A stretch of 64,000 nt of DNA from Rhodococcus sp. ARC_M5 (GTDB lineage Bacteria; Actinomycetota; Actinomycetes; Mycobacteriales; Mycobacteriaceae). A model generated the notes under the pieces. That model searched no databases and was not told the DNA's origin. It worked only from the letters and a program-made list of their open reading frames with translations. The stretch lies in contig NZ_JALGQE010000001.1 in the NCBI RefSeq assembly GCF_022810405.1, positions 372,001-436,000 of the forward strand, given 5' to 3'. The position numbers and the translations under genes are program-made. Every line of letters begins with the position of its first letter. The first letter of the stretch is position 1. Of the stretch, positions 8,428-18,935 are shown piece by piece.

Positions 8428-9068
8428 GTACCGAAGACCTGAACGGGACCGAAGCAGCAGTGCTGCTGGTCCTGATGGCCGAGTCGAGTCCGGTCAAGAA
8501 TTCCGAACTCAAGACGATGGGCCCCGAATTGGCGAAGCCGTCTCGCGACAAGCTGAAGAACGCCGGTCTGATCGAGGTGAATTCCTCGGTACGCCCGATG
8601 ACGCTCGAACTCACCGACAAGGGATGGCGCACCTGCGGCGACCTCATCGGCGGTGAACCACCGGCTCGATCGACCGGAGCCGGTAAGGCGATGTTCACCG
8701 TGCTGGCAGGTCTGCGTCGATGGCTCGATCGCACCGACAGTCGCCCAGCAGAGGTGTTCTCACCCCGCGGGGACGAGCCGGCTCCCGTCGACGAGACCGA
8801 CAAGGCCGTCGACATCGAGGCCTCGATTCGTACGGCCTACGCGCGGCTCGCGCACGAACCCGGCAGCACCGTCCGCCTCTCCAGGCTCCGAAACGAGTTG
8901 CGTGACATACCGAGAACGGATCTGGACGACGCCCTGGCGCGCCTGCGCCGCGCCGCAGATGTCGCGCTCATTCCCGAGGAGAATCAGAAGACGTTGACCG
9001 ACGAGGAACGCGCCGCGGCCGTCGTCGTCGGCAATCAGCAGAACCACCTTCTCTCGATCGAACCATGA
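8424..9068 (+). CDS. Winged-helix protein of nuclease/ATPase cassette
   Basis: The ATG at 8424 overlaps the upstream stop (ATGA) and is preceded by an AGGGGGA ribosome site; the longer open frame to 7194 is antisense and shadow sequence. The 214-residue product has an N-terminal winged-helix-like domain (residues 1-75: VLLVLMAES..VKNSELKTMG..LKNAGLIEVN..LELTDKG). A linker follows, then a C-terminal helical domain (about 130-214) that also looks like a helix-turn-helix fold (RLSRLRNELRD..DLDDALARLRR). It lacks catalytic motifs and probably provides DNA binding or bridging between the nuclease and the ATPase. I do not recognise a named family. Confidence 0.65.
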   Translation: MSTEDLNGTEAAVLLVLMAESSPVKNSELKTMGPELAKPSRDKLKNAGLIEVNSSVRPMTLELTDKGWRTCGDLIGGEPPARSTGAGKAMFTVLAGLRRWLDRTDSRPAEVFSPRGDEPAPVDETDKAVDIEASIRTAYARLAHEPGSTVRLSRLRNELRDIPRTDLDDALARLRRAADVALIPEENQKTLTDEERAAAVVVGNQQNHLLSIEP

Positions 9069-12000
9069 TGGGTATTGACTCGACGATGACGGACAACGAG
9101 CAGATCCGAGCTCTCGAATCGGTGCGGTTGAGCTGGGCACCGACACCCGACGACGTATGGCGTTCCCAGTCCAACGTGCACGTACCGGGGATGCACGAGC
9201 GCGTGTTCGTCGAGGTGATGAATGCCTACGCCGACGCGGAGGCCTCCGACGACGCCAGCCCACTCGGCGTCGTCGTGCGCGGCCCCGCAGGTTCGGGCAA
9301 GACGCACCTACTCGGCCAGGTACGAGAAGAAGTGCAGCTCGAGGGCGGCTATTTCTTCCTGATCAGGTTGCTCGACGCCGCCGGTTTCTGGCGCTCGACG
9401 CTGATGGGGATGCTCGACGACCTGATGCGTCCGTCGGGCCGCGGCTCCGACAGCCAGCTCGGTCTACTGCTCAGACGCCTGTGCGAGATCGGCGAGATCT
9501 CCGACGATCAGCGCTCGAAGATCATGGGCGAGAACATGATCGACGCCGAGACCCTCGACGCTTTCGTCACTGCGGTGTACAAGGTTCATCCCCGGCACCG
9601 CCGCACGTCGCAGCACACGCTGCGCGCGCTGGTGTTGTCCATCGCCCCGGATTCGGCCGTTCAGGATCTGGGCGACGCCTACCTGCAGTCGATCGACGAT
9701 GTCGACCCAGAGGAGTTCTCCGCCTGGGGCATTCGCCGGGCCGAGCTGGGCCACCAGGGCATTGCCGAGAACATCTCTCGCCTGCTCGCCATCACCGGCC
9801 CGACGATTCTTGCCATCGACCAGATCGACACGCTGGTGGCGCAGTCGCGCACCGGATCGGACCAGGAGTTCGCCGACGCACAGGAAGACAAGGTCGTCGA
9901 GCAGCTGGCGCACGGGTTGATGTCCCTACGCGAGACACTCCCCCGCACCGCCTCGGTACTGTCGGCTCTGTCGAGTGCATGGGAACTGATCGCCGCCCGC
10001 GGAGTCGCTCCCATGCGAGACCGTTTCCGAGTCACCCAGTCGCTCAAGCCGATTCCGTCGTCTGACATCGGCCGTCTGCTACTCGGGCGACGCCTCGCGG
10101 CGTGCTTCCTCGAAGCCGGATTCACTCCGCCGCACCCGACGTGGCCGGTGGCACCCGACGCGTTCGAGCAAGCCCCGGACTTCACGCCGCGCCAACTGCT
10201 CATTGCCGTCGATCGCCACATCCGGCACTGCCTCGACACCGGCGTCGCGTCGGAGCTGACGAGCTTCACCGACCGGTCCGGCCCGGCCGATGCGTCGGAC
10301 CTTCCCAAAGCGCGGATCAACGAACTCGACATCCTCGACGATCGATACCGGCAACTTCGCGAACAGGTGGACGTCTCCGTTCCGCTGCGACCCGACAGCG
10401 AGGACTCGATCGTTCCCACACTGCTGTCCGCGGGACTGACCGCGTGGATTCACGAACACCAGTCGTCCGACGACAGCCTGGCCCAGGACCCGCCCCCGAG
10501 CGGCAAGCCTGCCCTGCACGCCCGGCTCCGCCACACCGTCGACACCGATACCGACGACGAGGAGCACTGGTGCTTCCGCGCGGTGACGTCCGGCAACGCT
10601 CGGGCCGCGCTGGCCCGCGTGGAGCGCGCGGTGACCACGGCGGGCCTCCGGGTCCACATGCCCAAACGGCGGCTGATTCTGATCAGGAACGACCCGTGGC
10701 CCAATGGAGCGAAGACCGAGCAGACCATTGCAGCCCTGCGTCGCGCCGGAGGCGTCGTGGTGCCGTTGAGCGACGAGGACCGTCGGGCATTGGCGGCACT
10801 GTCGATCCTGCTGAGCGAGAATTCGCCCGCGCTCACCTCCTGGCTGCTCGCGCGCAAGCCGGCACACGACGTCGAATTGTTCGGGGCGGTGTTGCCTGCC
10901 GTGAGTGTCGTCGACGACGACACGGCCCTCATCGAACCGGAGACCCCGATCGCCGCTGCGGCACCGGCCGCAGCGCGTCGGCCGTCCATCGTGGTGGGTG
11001 CCGAACTGAGCACCGGCGCTGATGTCGCCGTTCCCCTCGAAGCGTTGCGTAAGCACACTGCGATCTTCGCCGGCTCCGGCTCCGGCAAGACGGTGCTGAT
11101 CCGCCGCCTGGTGGAAGAGTGCGCCCTGCAGGGTGTTTCGGCGATCGTACTCGACGTCAACAACGACCTGGCTCGGCTCGGCACTGCATGGCCGGAGGAC
11201 GAGCGAACGTGGCCGCCGGGAGACGAAGCCAAAGCGACGGCATACCTGCGCGACACCGATGTCGTGGTCTGGACGCCGCGTAAGTCCGCAGGTCGCCCGC
11301 TCAGCTTCCAGCCACTTCCCGATTTCGTCAGCGTCCTCGGCGACGCCGACGAGTTCGAGGCCTCCGTCGAGTCCGCACTGGCATCGCTCGAACCGGCGGC
11401 CGGCGTTCTCGGCACCTCGCAGAAGGCCAAACACGGTCGGGCCGTGCTGAAGTCGGCACTCGATCTGTTCGGTCGACGGCCGCACGGCGGGAACCTCACC
11501 GACTTCATCGACCTGCTGGAGGAATTCCCCGAGGACGCCAGCGAGATGCGCGACGCCGTTCGCATCGCTGCCGGCTTGGCCGAGAATCTCAAAGCCGCCG
11601 CCGCGAACGATCCGATGTTCGCCGGGGCCGGTACACCGGTCGATCCGGCTGTCCTACTGACGCCTGTCGAGGGCAAGAAGGCCAGGGTGTCGGTGATCAA
11701 CCTGGCCGGTCTGACCACCGATGAGCAGAAGCAGAGTTTCGTCAATCAACTCCAGATGGGCCTGTTCGCGTGGATCAAGAAGAACCCGGCAGGTGACCGG
11801 CCACTGGGCGGACTGTTCGTCATGGACGAGGCGCAGAACTTCGCGCCTTCGGACAGGACGACCGCGGCGACACACAGCACCCTCGCCCTCGCGTCGCAGG
11901 CACGCAAGTACGGGCTCGGTTTGGTGTTCGCGACCCAGGCTCCGAAGGGCCTGCACAACCGCATCGCAGGCAACGCGTCGACTCAGTTCTACGGCCTGTT

Positions 12001-12208
12001 GAACAGTCCGTCGCAGGTCGAGGCGGCCAAGGAGATGGCGCGCGTCAAGGGCGGTTCGGTTCCAGACGTCGGACGACTACCGGCAGGTCAGTTCTACGCG
12101 GCGGTCGAAGGAGCCGAGTTCCGCCGTACTGCCACTCCTTTGTGCTTGTCTTACCACCCGAAGAGTCCGCCGACCGAGGAAGAAGTCATCGAACTCGCGC
12201 GTTCCTGA
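9065..12208 (+). CDS. Dual-ATPase HerA/FtsK-like DNA-translocase protein
   Basis: This 1047-residue cytoplasmic protein carries two P-loop modules. The first Walker A is GPAGSGKTHLL (73-83), with a Walker B-like ILAIDQIDTL near 248-257, an AAA/STAND-like domain. The second Walker A is GSGSGKTVLIRR near 670 and its Walker B is LFVMDEAQNFAP near 917. The following FATQAPKGLHNRIAGNASTQFYG is typical of HerA/FtsK-type helicase/translocase domains. The ATG overlaps the upstream stop (ATGATGG), so all three cassette genes are translationally coupled. HerA-type ATPases paired with nucleases occur in end resection and in several anti-phage systems; assignment to either here is inference. Confidence 0.78.
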   Translation: MMGIDSTMTDNEQIRALESVRLSWAPTPDDVWRSQSNVHVPGMHERVFVEVMNAYADAEASDDASPLGVVVRGPAGSGKTHLLGQVREEVQLEGGYFFLIRLLDAAGFWRSTLMGMLDDLMRPSGRGSDSQLGLLLRRLCEIGEISDDQRSKIMGENMIDAETLDAFVTAVYKVHPRHRRTSQHTLRALVLSIAPDSAVQDLGDAYLQSIDDVDPEEFSAWGIRRAELGHQGIAENISRLLAITGPTILAIDQIDTLVAQSRTGSDQEFADAQEDKVVEQLAHGLMSLRETLPRTASVLSALSSAWELIAARGVAPMRDRFRVTQSLKPIPSSDIGRLLLGRRLAACFLEAGFTPPHPTWPVAPDAFEQAPDFTPRQLLIAVDRHIRHCLDTGVASELTSFTDRSGPADASDLPKARINELDILDDRYRQLREQVDVSVPLRPDSEDSIVPTLLSAGLTAWIHEHQSSDDSLAQDPPPSGKPALHARLRHTVDTDTDDEEHWCFRAVTSGNARAALARVERAVTTAGLRVHMPKRRLILIRNDPWPNGAKTEQTIAALRRAGGVVVPLSDEDRRALAALSILLSENSPALTSWLLARKPAHDVELFGAVLPAVSVVDDDTALIEPETPIAAAAPAAARRPSIVVGAELSTGADVAVPLEALRKHTAIFAGSGSGKTVLIRRLVEECALQGVSAIVLDVNNDLARLGTAWPEDERTWPPGDEAKATAYLRDTDVVVWTPRKSAGRPLSFQPLPDFVSVLGDADEFEASVESALASLEPAAGVLGTSQKAKHGRAVLKSALDLFGRRPHGGNLTDFIDLLEEFPEDASEMRDAVRIAAGLAENLKAAAANDPMFAGAGTPVDPAVLLTPVEGKKARVSVINLAGLTTDEQKQSFVNQLQMGLFAWIKKNPAGDRPLGGLFVMDEAQNFAPSDRTTAATHSTLALASQARKYGLGLVFATQAPKGLHNRIAGNASTQFYGLLNSPSQVEAAKEMARVKGGSVPDVGRLPAGQFYAAVEGAEFRRTATPLCLSYHPKSPPTEEEVIELARS

Positions 12209-12234
12209 CAGCACCCGGCCGACCCTGGCACACT
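12205..12234 (+). promoter_or_regulatory. Possible leaderless promoter of the TerD-AIM24 gene
   Basis: CTGACA (12205-12210) and CACACT (12229-12234) are separated by 18 bases, and the -10 ends seven bases before the ATG at 12242. That geometry would give a leaderless or nearly leaderless mRNA, which is common in actinobacteria. No Shine-Dalgarno sequence is visible before this ATG, which supports the idea. Read-through from the upstream ATPase gene is the alternative. Confidence 0.35.
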
Positions 12235-12241
12235 GGATCCG

Positions 12242-13558
12242 ATGAAAAACCTCGCTCGCGGGGAGAACTGCCCCGCTCCGGCCGGTCCGTTGACGGTGAA
12301 CCTCGCCGCGTCGACTTCCGTCGACGTCTCCGCGCTCCTTCTCGGGCCTGACGGCCTGGTGCGATCGGATGCGGACTTGGTGTTCTACAACCAGCCGTCC
12401 GCTCCCGGCGTCGAGTATCGCCGTACACCCGCCGGGCATCTGCTGGTGTTCGACGCCACCGCCGTCCCCGCCGGTGTGGACACCGTTGCCGTAGCGGCAT
12501 CGCTCGACGGAACAGGACCCGCGACGTTCACGGCTGCGGGTCCGACGTCGGTGACGGTGTCCGACGCGTCGGGTACCGCGCTGGTCGGGTTCGCGGCCGA
12601 TGCGCTCGGGGACGAAAGCGCCCTGGTGTGTCTCGAGTTCTACCGGCGCGGCGATCAGTGGAAGATCCGCGCCGTCGGCCAGGGTTATGCAGATGGCCTG
12701 GCGGGGTTGGCCACGGCCTTCGGTATCAGCATCGAAACGGACGAGCCACCTGCGCCCGCCGAGTCGCCCTCACCCATCACCGATTCGACCGTGAATTCAC
12801 CTGCCCGACAAGGAGTTCTGGCCATGAGAAGCGAACTGTTCGCGCCCGCCCACGCCGAGGTCCCCGGCTCGGGTATCCAGAAGCAGGGCAGCAAGATGTG
12901 CCGAATCGGGATGAACGGCGACATCATGGCTCGAGCCGGTTCGATGGTCGCCTATCAAGGAAATCTGCAGTTCGAGGCCAAGGGCTCCGGCGGCATCGGC
13001 CGGGCTCTGAAGCAGGCGTTGTCCGGCGAGGGTGTTCCACTCATGAAGGTCACCGGCCAGGGGGACCTCTTTCTCGCCAACGCCGCCCAGGACGTTCATC
13101 TGATCGACCTGGACGGCTCGGACGGTCTGACCATCAACGGTGCCAACGTCCTGGCCTTCGAATCCACACTGAGCTACGACATCAAACGGGTGCAGGGTGC
13201 CGCGGCCGGCGGCAATGCGGGCTTCTTCAACTGCGTGTTCACCGGCCGGGGCCGCATTGCCATCACCACCGACGGTGTTCCGGTGGTGCTGAACGTCGAT
13301 CAACCGACGTTCGCCGACCCGCAGGCGGCCGTCGCATGGTCGTCCTCCTTGCAGACCAGGGTCAAGAAGAACGACTCGTTCGGTCTCGGTACGCTCATCG
13401 GCCGCACGACCGGAGAACGATTCACCCTCGAGTTCGCCGGCCAAGGATTCGTCGTGGTTCAACCCTCGGAGCAGCCTCCGGGTGGGCTGGTGGGTGGCAC
13501 CGGGGGCGGAGAGCAGGCCGGCGTCGGCGGGGCGCTCGGCGGCTTGTTGGGTAGGTGA
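12242..13558 (+). CDS. TerD-AIM24 fusion protein
   Basis: The 438-residue protein joins two recognisable domains. Residues 1-160 match TerD (tellurite-resistance/stress family): VDVSALLLGPDGLVRSDADLVFYNQP contains the acidic calcium-binding stretch, and ALVCLEFYRRGDQW..GQGYADGLAGLATAFGI is the TerD C-terminal signature. After a Pro/Ser-rich linker, residues 192-415 match the AIM24/TraT-like double-psi barrel (MNGDIMARAGSMVAYQGN, then GGIGRALKQALSGEG, then the VTGQGDLFLAN region). The last 25 residues are Gly-rich. TerD proteins are linked to chemical and phage stress. Its place 33 bases after the nuclease/ATPase cassette suggests a shared stress function, not proven. Confidence 0.82.
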   Translation: MKNLARGENCPAPAGPLTVNLAASTSVDVSALLLGPDGLVRSDADLVFYNQPSAPGVEYRRTPAGHLLVFDATAVPAGVDTVAVAASLDGTGPATFTAAGPTSVTVSDASGTALVGFAADALGDESALVCLEFYRRGDQWKIRAVGQGYADGLAGLATAFGISIETDEPPAPAESPSPITDSTVNSPARQGVLAMRSELFAPAHAEVPGSGIQKQGSKMCRIGMNGDIMARAGSMVAYQGNLQFEAKGSGGIGRALKQALSGEGVPLMKVTGQGDLFLANAAQDVHLIDLDGSDGLTINGANVLAFESTLSYDIKRVQGAAAGGNAGFFNCVFTGRGRIAITTDGVPVVLNVDQPTFADPQAAVAWSSSLQTRVKKNDSFGLGTLIGRTTGERFTLEFAGQGFVVVQPSEQPPGGLVGGTGGGEQAGVGGALGGLLGR

Positions 13559-13564
13559 GCCCTG

Positions 13565-14527
13565 CTACCAAGCAAAAGTACGGAAGCGGATTCCGCCGCG
13601 CAGTTCGCCCAGATGTGCGGCCACGGCCCGCAACCATTGCCCCCGCGATATCTTGGTGATGCGCCGCGGTATCAACGGATTCCCCAAGGTCAGCATCATC
13701 CACCAGTACAGAACACGGCGAATCTTGACAGGCGGACAACCTCTGTCCCGATACAAACCCTGCACCTGCGCGAAGCCGTAACCGAGAATGTAAGACTGCC
13801 GAACCAAGGGTCTCAGATCCTCGCGGAGACGGTAACCGACCAACGCCGTCCGCTCGAACCCCAGGCTGAATCCATTGAGTTGTGCGCGCCAACTGAATTC
13901 GACATCCTCACTCGCTTTTACGTCGGAATCCATACCGCCGAGTTCCCGATAGACAGATGCCCAGCACCCCAAGCTCGCCCCGATCGCGAACGGGAGAAAA
14001 GCCGACTTCCCCTGTTGTTCCGGCGGCGTCGTCGGCGTCCTATCCAGTGCCCTATCCGTATTGATCGAGCCGGTTTCAATTGCAGTTCCGACCACGTCGT
14101 GCCACGCCGCGCACCTGATCAGTGCATCAAGCCAGGTCGGATGAACCACGTCGTCCGCGTCGCAGAAAGCCAGAAAATCGCCGGTAGCAAGGCGAGCGCC
14201 GGTATTACGGGCGAATGCGGCACCGCGACCACCCACGGCCTCCACAAATTTCAATCCTGGAATATCGAGATCGCCACACTGCTCTTGCAATGGAACAGCC
14301 GAATTGTTGTCGGCCACTATCACTTCGGTCAAGCCAACATATGTCTGCGCAGCAATAGCTTCGAGCTGTTTCTCGAGCTGTGGCCAAGAATTATGCGCGG
14401 GAATCACTACTGAGACCGATGGATACTCCGGACGAAGTTCTCCATTGCCCTCACCGGTGCCCGGTACGCCCGACCTCGACAGAAGGATCACCCTTTCGAT
14501 CGAACTTTTAACGGCACTGCGAGTCAA
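13565..14527 (-). CDS. Family 2 glycosyltransferase
   Basis: This 320-residue GT-A enzyme has SVSVVIPAHNSWPQLEKQLEA at the N-terminus and the nucleotide/metal DxD-type motif FCDADDV near 130. ASEDVEFSWRAQ near 212 carries the ED catalytic-base motif. GGRGAAFARNTGARLATGDFLAF is the standard GT2 loop. The C-terminal 80 residues are basic and moderately hydrophobic without a clear membrane helix. It probably transfers a sugar in cell-surface polymer or lipid synthesis; donor and acceptor are unknown. The start is uncertain: the open frame begins with TTG at 14527, and GTG at 14491 is an alternative. It ends six bases from the TerD-AIM24 stop, convergently. Confidence 0.8.
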   Translation of the reverse strand: MTRSAVKSSIERVILLSRSGVPGTGEGNGELRPEYPSVSVVIPAHNSWPQLEKQLEAIAAQTYVGLTEVIVADNNSAVPLQEQCGDLDIPGLKFVEAVGGRGAAFARNTGARLATGDFLAFCDADDVVHPTWLDALIRCAAWHDVVGTAIETGSINTDRALDRTPTTPPEQQGKSAFLPFAIGASLGCWASVYRELGGMDSDVKASEDVEFSWRAQLNGFSLGFERTALVGYRLREDLRPLVRQSYILGYGFAQVQGLYRDRGCPPVKIRRVLYWWMMLTLGNPLIPRRITKISRGQWLRAVAAHLGELRGGIRFRTFAW

Positions 14528-14569
14528 TCACATCTGACAGAACAGTGCGCGACACAGGTCTTCGAAACT

Positions 14570-14605
14570 GAAAAGCCCACCCTCGGGTCCGAGAGTGGGC
14601 TTTTC
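14570..14605 (-). terminator. Intrinsic terminator of the S10 operon after rpsQ
   Basis: An 11-bp stem (14570-14580 with 14595-14605) built on GAAAAGCCCAC/GTGGGCTTTTC encloses a further short inner stem. On the minus strand it ends in GGGCTTTTC, giving a short U-tract 12 bases after the rpsQ stop. It separates the S10 operon from the glycosyltransferase and cassette genes. Confidence 0.78.
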
Positions 14606-14616
14606 GAGAACCAGGC

Positions 14617-14895
14617 TTACTTGGCCTTTTCGAGAACCTCGACCAGTCGCCAATGCTTCGTGGCGGACAGCGGGCGGGTCTCCATGAGCTGAACGCGATC
14701 GCCTACGCCGGCGTCGCCCTTCTCGTCATGTGCCTTCACCTTGGTGGTACGACGGATGATCTTGCTGTAGAGGGGGTGCTTGACCCTGTCCTCGAGCTCG
14801 ACCACGATCGTCTTCTCCATTTTGTCGGATACGACGTAGCCGATCCGAACCTTACGGTTGTTGCGCTCTTCAGTCACAGTCTTTTCCTCGCTCAT
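14617..14895 (-). CDS. rpsQ: 30S ribosomal protein S17
   Basis: This 92-residue S17 binds the 5' domain of 16S rRNA. It contains the OB-fold signature [27 protein letters not shown] and ends [17 protein letters not shown]. Its ATG overlaps the rpmC stop by four bases, indicating coupled translation. It is the last gene of the S10 operon; in this genome rplN does not follow directly. Confidence 0.97.
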   Translation of the reverse strand: MSEEKTVTEERNNRKVRIGYVVSDKMEKTIVVELEDRVKHPLYSKIIRRTTKVKAHDEKGDAGVGDRVQLMETRPLSATKHWRLVEVLEKAK

Positions 14896-15137
14896 GCCGC
14901 GTCACCTGCAGTGTCCTCGGAAGGACCAGATGCCAAGCCGAGCTCACGCTCGCGCAGGACGGTGTAGATGCGCGCGATCTCGTGACGGACGGTGCGCAGT
15001 CGACGGTTGTTGTCCAACTGGCCGGTAGCCATCTGGAAACGAAGGTTGAACAGCTCTTCCTTCGACTCACGCAGCTTGGTGACCAGCTCTTCACCGGTGA
15101 GCTCGCGGAGCTCTGCGGCTGGGGTTCCGGTAGCCAT
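14892..15137 (-). CDS. rpmC: 50S ribosomal protein L29
   Basis: This 81-residue L29 lies next to the peptide exit tunnel, where it helps dock chaperones and targeting factors. The core [35 protein letters not shown] is conserved. The C-terminus is about 15 residues longer than the shortest bacterial L29, as in other actinobacteria. It overlaps both rplP and rpsQ. Confidence 0.96.
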   Translation of the reverse strand: MATGTPAAELRELTGEELVTKLRESKEELFNLRFQMATGQLDNNRRLRTVRHEIARIYTVLRERELGLASGPSEDTAGDAA

Positions 15138-15553
15138 CAGAACTGCTCCTCCCTGGTGATGATGCGTGCCTTGATGGGCAGCTTGTGGATGGCGCGAGTC
15201 AGTGCCTCACGCGCGATGGTCTCGTCGGGGTACGACAGCTCGAAGAGCACGCGACCCGGCTTGACGTTCGCGATCCACCACTCGGGCGAACCCTTACCGG
15301 AACCCATGCGGGTCTCGGCAGGCTTCTTGGTGAGGGGGCGGTCCGGGAAAATGTTGATCCAGACCTTGCCGCCACGCTTGATGTGGCGAGTGATCGCGAT
15401 ACGGGCGGACTCGATCTGACGGTTGGTGATGTAGGCGGGCTCGAGAGCCTGGATGCCGTAGTCACCGAATGTCACCTGAGTTCCGCCCTTGGCGGCACCC
15501 GAACGCTTCGGGTGGTGCTGCTTGCGGTGCTTGACCCGGCGGGGGATCAACAT
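15137..15553 (-). CDS. rplP: 50S ribosomal protein L16
   Basis: This 138-residue L16 contacts the A-site tRNA elbow and 5S rRNA. It begins [24 protein letters not shown] and has [33 protein letters not shown], the L16 signature. It shares a base with rpmC and follows rpsC by three bases. Nothing unusual is visible. Confidence 0.97.
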   Translation of the reverse strand: MLIPRRVKHRKQHHPKRSGAAKGGTQVTFGDYGIQALEPAYITNRQIESARIAITRHIKRGGKVWINIFPDRPLTKKPAETRMGSGKGSPEWWIANVKPGRVLFELSYPDETIAREALTRAIHKLPIKARIITREEQF

Positions 15554-15556
15554 GCG

Positions 15557-16784
<1,228 letters not shown>

Positions 16785-16788
<4 letters not shown>

Positions 16789-17066
16789 CGCCTCTTCGCC
16801 TTCCGGTCGTCCTTGATGTGACCCTTGAACGTGCGGGTCGGTGCAAATTCCCCGAGCTTGTGGCCGACCATGGAGTCGGACACGAACACCGGTACGTGCT
16901 TACGACCGTCGTGGACGGCGAAAGTGTGACCGATGAAGTCGGGCAGGATTGTCGATCGACGGGACCAGGTCTTGATGACCTGCTTGGTTCCCTTGTCGTT
17001 CTGGACGTCAACCTTCGCGAGGAGGTGATCGTCTACGAACGGGCCTTTCTTCAGGCTGCGTGGCAT
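16785..17066 (-). CDS. rpsS: 30S ribosomal protein S19
   Basis: This 93-residue S19 sits in the head of the small subunit. The ATG at 17066 ([20 protein letters not shown]) is preceded by a strong GGAGGGAG ribosome site and matches the family start. The longer frame to 17216 runs into rplB and was rejected. The [37 protein letters not shown] block is diagnostic. Confidence 0.97.
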
Positions 17067-17079
17067 TCTGAACTCCCTC

Positions 17080-17916
17080 CTAGCGCTTGTTCTTGCCGGT
17101 ACGACGACGACGGACGATGAGCTTGTCGCTCGCCTTGTTCTTGCGGGTACGGCCTTCCGGCTGTCCCCAGGGGCTGACCGGGTGGCGTCCACCGGAGGTC
17201 TTGCCCTCGCCGCCACCGTGCGGGTGGTCGACCGGGTTCATCACGACACCACGAACGGTCGGGCGCTTGCCCTTCCAGCGCATGCGGCCGGCCTTGCCCC
17301 AGTTGATGTTCGACTGCTCGGCGTTGCCGACCTCGCCGACGGTTGCGCGGCAGCGCACGTCGACGCGACGGATTTCACCGGACGGCATACGCAGGGTGGC
17401 GTAGGGGCCTTCCTTGCCGAGGAGCTGAATGCTCGCTCCGGCGGAGCGGGCCATCTTCGCGCCACCACCCGGACGGAGTTCGACCGCGTGAATGGTCGTA
17501 CCCGTCGGGATGTTGCGCAAGGGCAGGTTGTTGCCGGGCTTGATGTCGGCATTGGCACCCTGCTCGATCGGCGATCCCTGGGCGATGCCCTTGGGTGCCA
17601 CGATGTAACGCTTCTCGCCGTCTGCGAAGTGCAGCAGTGCGATGTTCGCGGTGCGGTTGGGGTCGTACTCGATGTGAGCGACCTTGGCCGGCACGCCGTC
17701 CTTGTCGTTGCGACGGAAATCGATGAGACGGTACGCGCGCTTGTGACCGCCACCCTTGTGCCGGGTGGTGATACGACCGTGTGCGTTACGTCCACCGCGA
17801 CCGTGCAGCGGGCGGATCAGCGACTTCTCGGGGGTCGAACGCGTGATCTCAGCGAAATCGGAAACGCTGGAGCCACGACGGCCCGGGGTTGTCGGCTTGT
17901 ATTTACGGATTGCCAT
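17080..17916 (-). CDS. rplB: 50S ribosomal protein L2
   Basis: This 278-residue L2 is required for subunit association and peptidyl-transferase assembly. It starts [20 protein letters not shown] and includes [22 protein letters not shown] and the catalytic-region signature [26 protein letters not shown]. It lies 13 bases before rpsS and 39 bases after rplW, the widest gap in the operon apart from its leader. Confidence 0.98.
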   Translation of the reverse strand: MAIRKYKPTTPGRRGSSVSDFAEITRSTPEKSLIRPLHGRGGRNAHGRITTRHKGGGHKRAYRLIDFRRNDKDGVPAKVAHIEYDPNRTANIALLHFADGEKRYIVAPKGIAQGSPIEQGANADIKPGNNLPLRNIPTGTTIHAVELRPGGGAKMARSAGASIQLLGKEGPYATLRMPSGEIRRVDVRCRATVGEVGNAEQSNINWGKAGRMRWKGKRPTVRGVVMNPVDHPHGGGEGKTSGGRHPVSPWGQPEGRTRKNKASDKLIVRRRRTGKNKR

Positions 17917-17955
17917 GAGTCTTCTCGTCCTCTATATCCGAAGAGTCCCAGCCGC

Positions 17956-18261
17956 TTACGCGACCGGACCTCCGAAGATCTCGATGGGCTTGCTGTCGGC
18001 GGAGAGTGTTACGAGCGCGCGCTTGGTGTCCTTGCGCTTGCCGTAACCGAACCGGGTCCGCTTACGCTTGCCCTGACGGTTCATCGTGTTGACGCTGGTC
18101 ACGGTGACGTCGAAGATTTTCTCGACGGCAATCTTGATCTGCGTCTTGTTCGAGTCCGGGTGCACCAGGAACGTGTACGTGCCTTCTTCGATCAGCCCGT
18201 AGGACTTCTCGGAGATGACCGGTGCCAGCAAGATGTCGCGGGGATCGGCGATCGTGGTCAC
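17956..18261 (-). CDS. rplW: 50S ribosomal protein L23
   Basis: This 101-residue L23 stands at the tunnel exit and is the docking site for trigger factor and SRP. It begins [27 protein letters not shown] and contains the [23 protein letters not shown]-binding loop. Its start overlaps the rplD stop by four bases, indicating translational coupling. Confidence 0.97.
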   Translation of the reverse strand: MTTIADPRDILLAPVISEKSYGLIEEGTYTFLVHPDSNKTQIKIAVEKIFDVTVTSVNTMNRQGKRKRTRFGYGKRKDTKRALVTLSADSKPIEIFGGPVA

Positions 18262-18935
18262 TTGCTTGCCTCCTCGTTCTTTGCAGGCCCAGCGATGAAA
18301 GTGTTCAGCGCTTCCACGCTGAAAACGACATCATCGGCGTTGAGCACGTCGTAGGTGTTGAGCTGGTCGGGTGCAATAGGGTGCACGCCGTCCAGGTTCT
18401 GAACGCTCTTCCAGGCTGCGATGTCCTCGCGGCCGACGACGAGCAGGACCTTCTTGCGGTCCGAGATCTCGGCGAGGAACGTCTTGGCACCCTTGGTGGA
18501 CGGAACCTGTCCGGCAACCAGTTCGGTGATGACGTGCAGACGCTCGCTGCGGGCCCGGTCGGACAGGGCTCCGCGCAGTGCAGCGGCCTTCATCTTCTTG
18601 GGAGTCCGCTGGCTGTAGTCGCGCGGCTGCGGTCCGTGGACCGTGCCACCACCGACGAACTGAGGAGCGCGGGTCGAGCCCTGACGGGCGCGGCCGGTGC
18701 CCTTCTGCCGGTACGGCTTCTTGCCACCGCCGCGAACCTCGCCACGAGTCTTCGTGGAGTGGGTTCCCTGACGAGCAGCTGCAAGCTGTGCGATGACGAC
18801 CTGGTGCAGCAGCGCGATGTTCGCCGGTGCGTCGAAGATCTCCGCGGGGAGATCGACGGTGCCGTTGGTCTTGCCGCCGGCTTCCTTGACATCGAGCGTC
18901 AGCTTGGTCTCGGTGTTCTTCTCGAGGCTGGTCAT
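18258..18935 (-). CDS. rplD: 50S ribosomal protein L4
   Basis: This 225-residue L4 has its loop in the exit tunnel, and in enteric bacteria the protein represses its own S10 operon. It starts [20 protein letters not shown] and contains [26 protein letters not shown], the tunnel-loop signature. It overlaps rplC and rplW by four bases each. Whether it acts on the roughly 400-nt rpsJ leader here is unknown. Confidence 0.97.
   Translation of the reverse strand: MTSLEKNTETKLTLDVKEAGGKTNGTVDLPAEIFDAPANIALLHQVVIAQLAAARQGTHSTKTRGEVRGGGKKPYRQKGTGRARQGSTRAPQFVGGGTVHGPQPRDYSQRTPKKMKAAALRGALSDRARSERLHVITELVAGQVPSTKGAKTFLAEISDRKKVLLVVGREDIAAWKSVQNLDGVHPIAPDQLNTYDVLNADDVVFSVEALNTFIAGPAKNEEASK

Noticed and set aside
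7390..12208. Wadjet (JetABCD) or classical restriction-modification system
   Set aside because: No SMC-type ATPase, no TOPRIM nuclease and no methyltransferase are present; the ATPase is HerA/FtsK-like.
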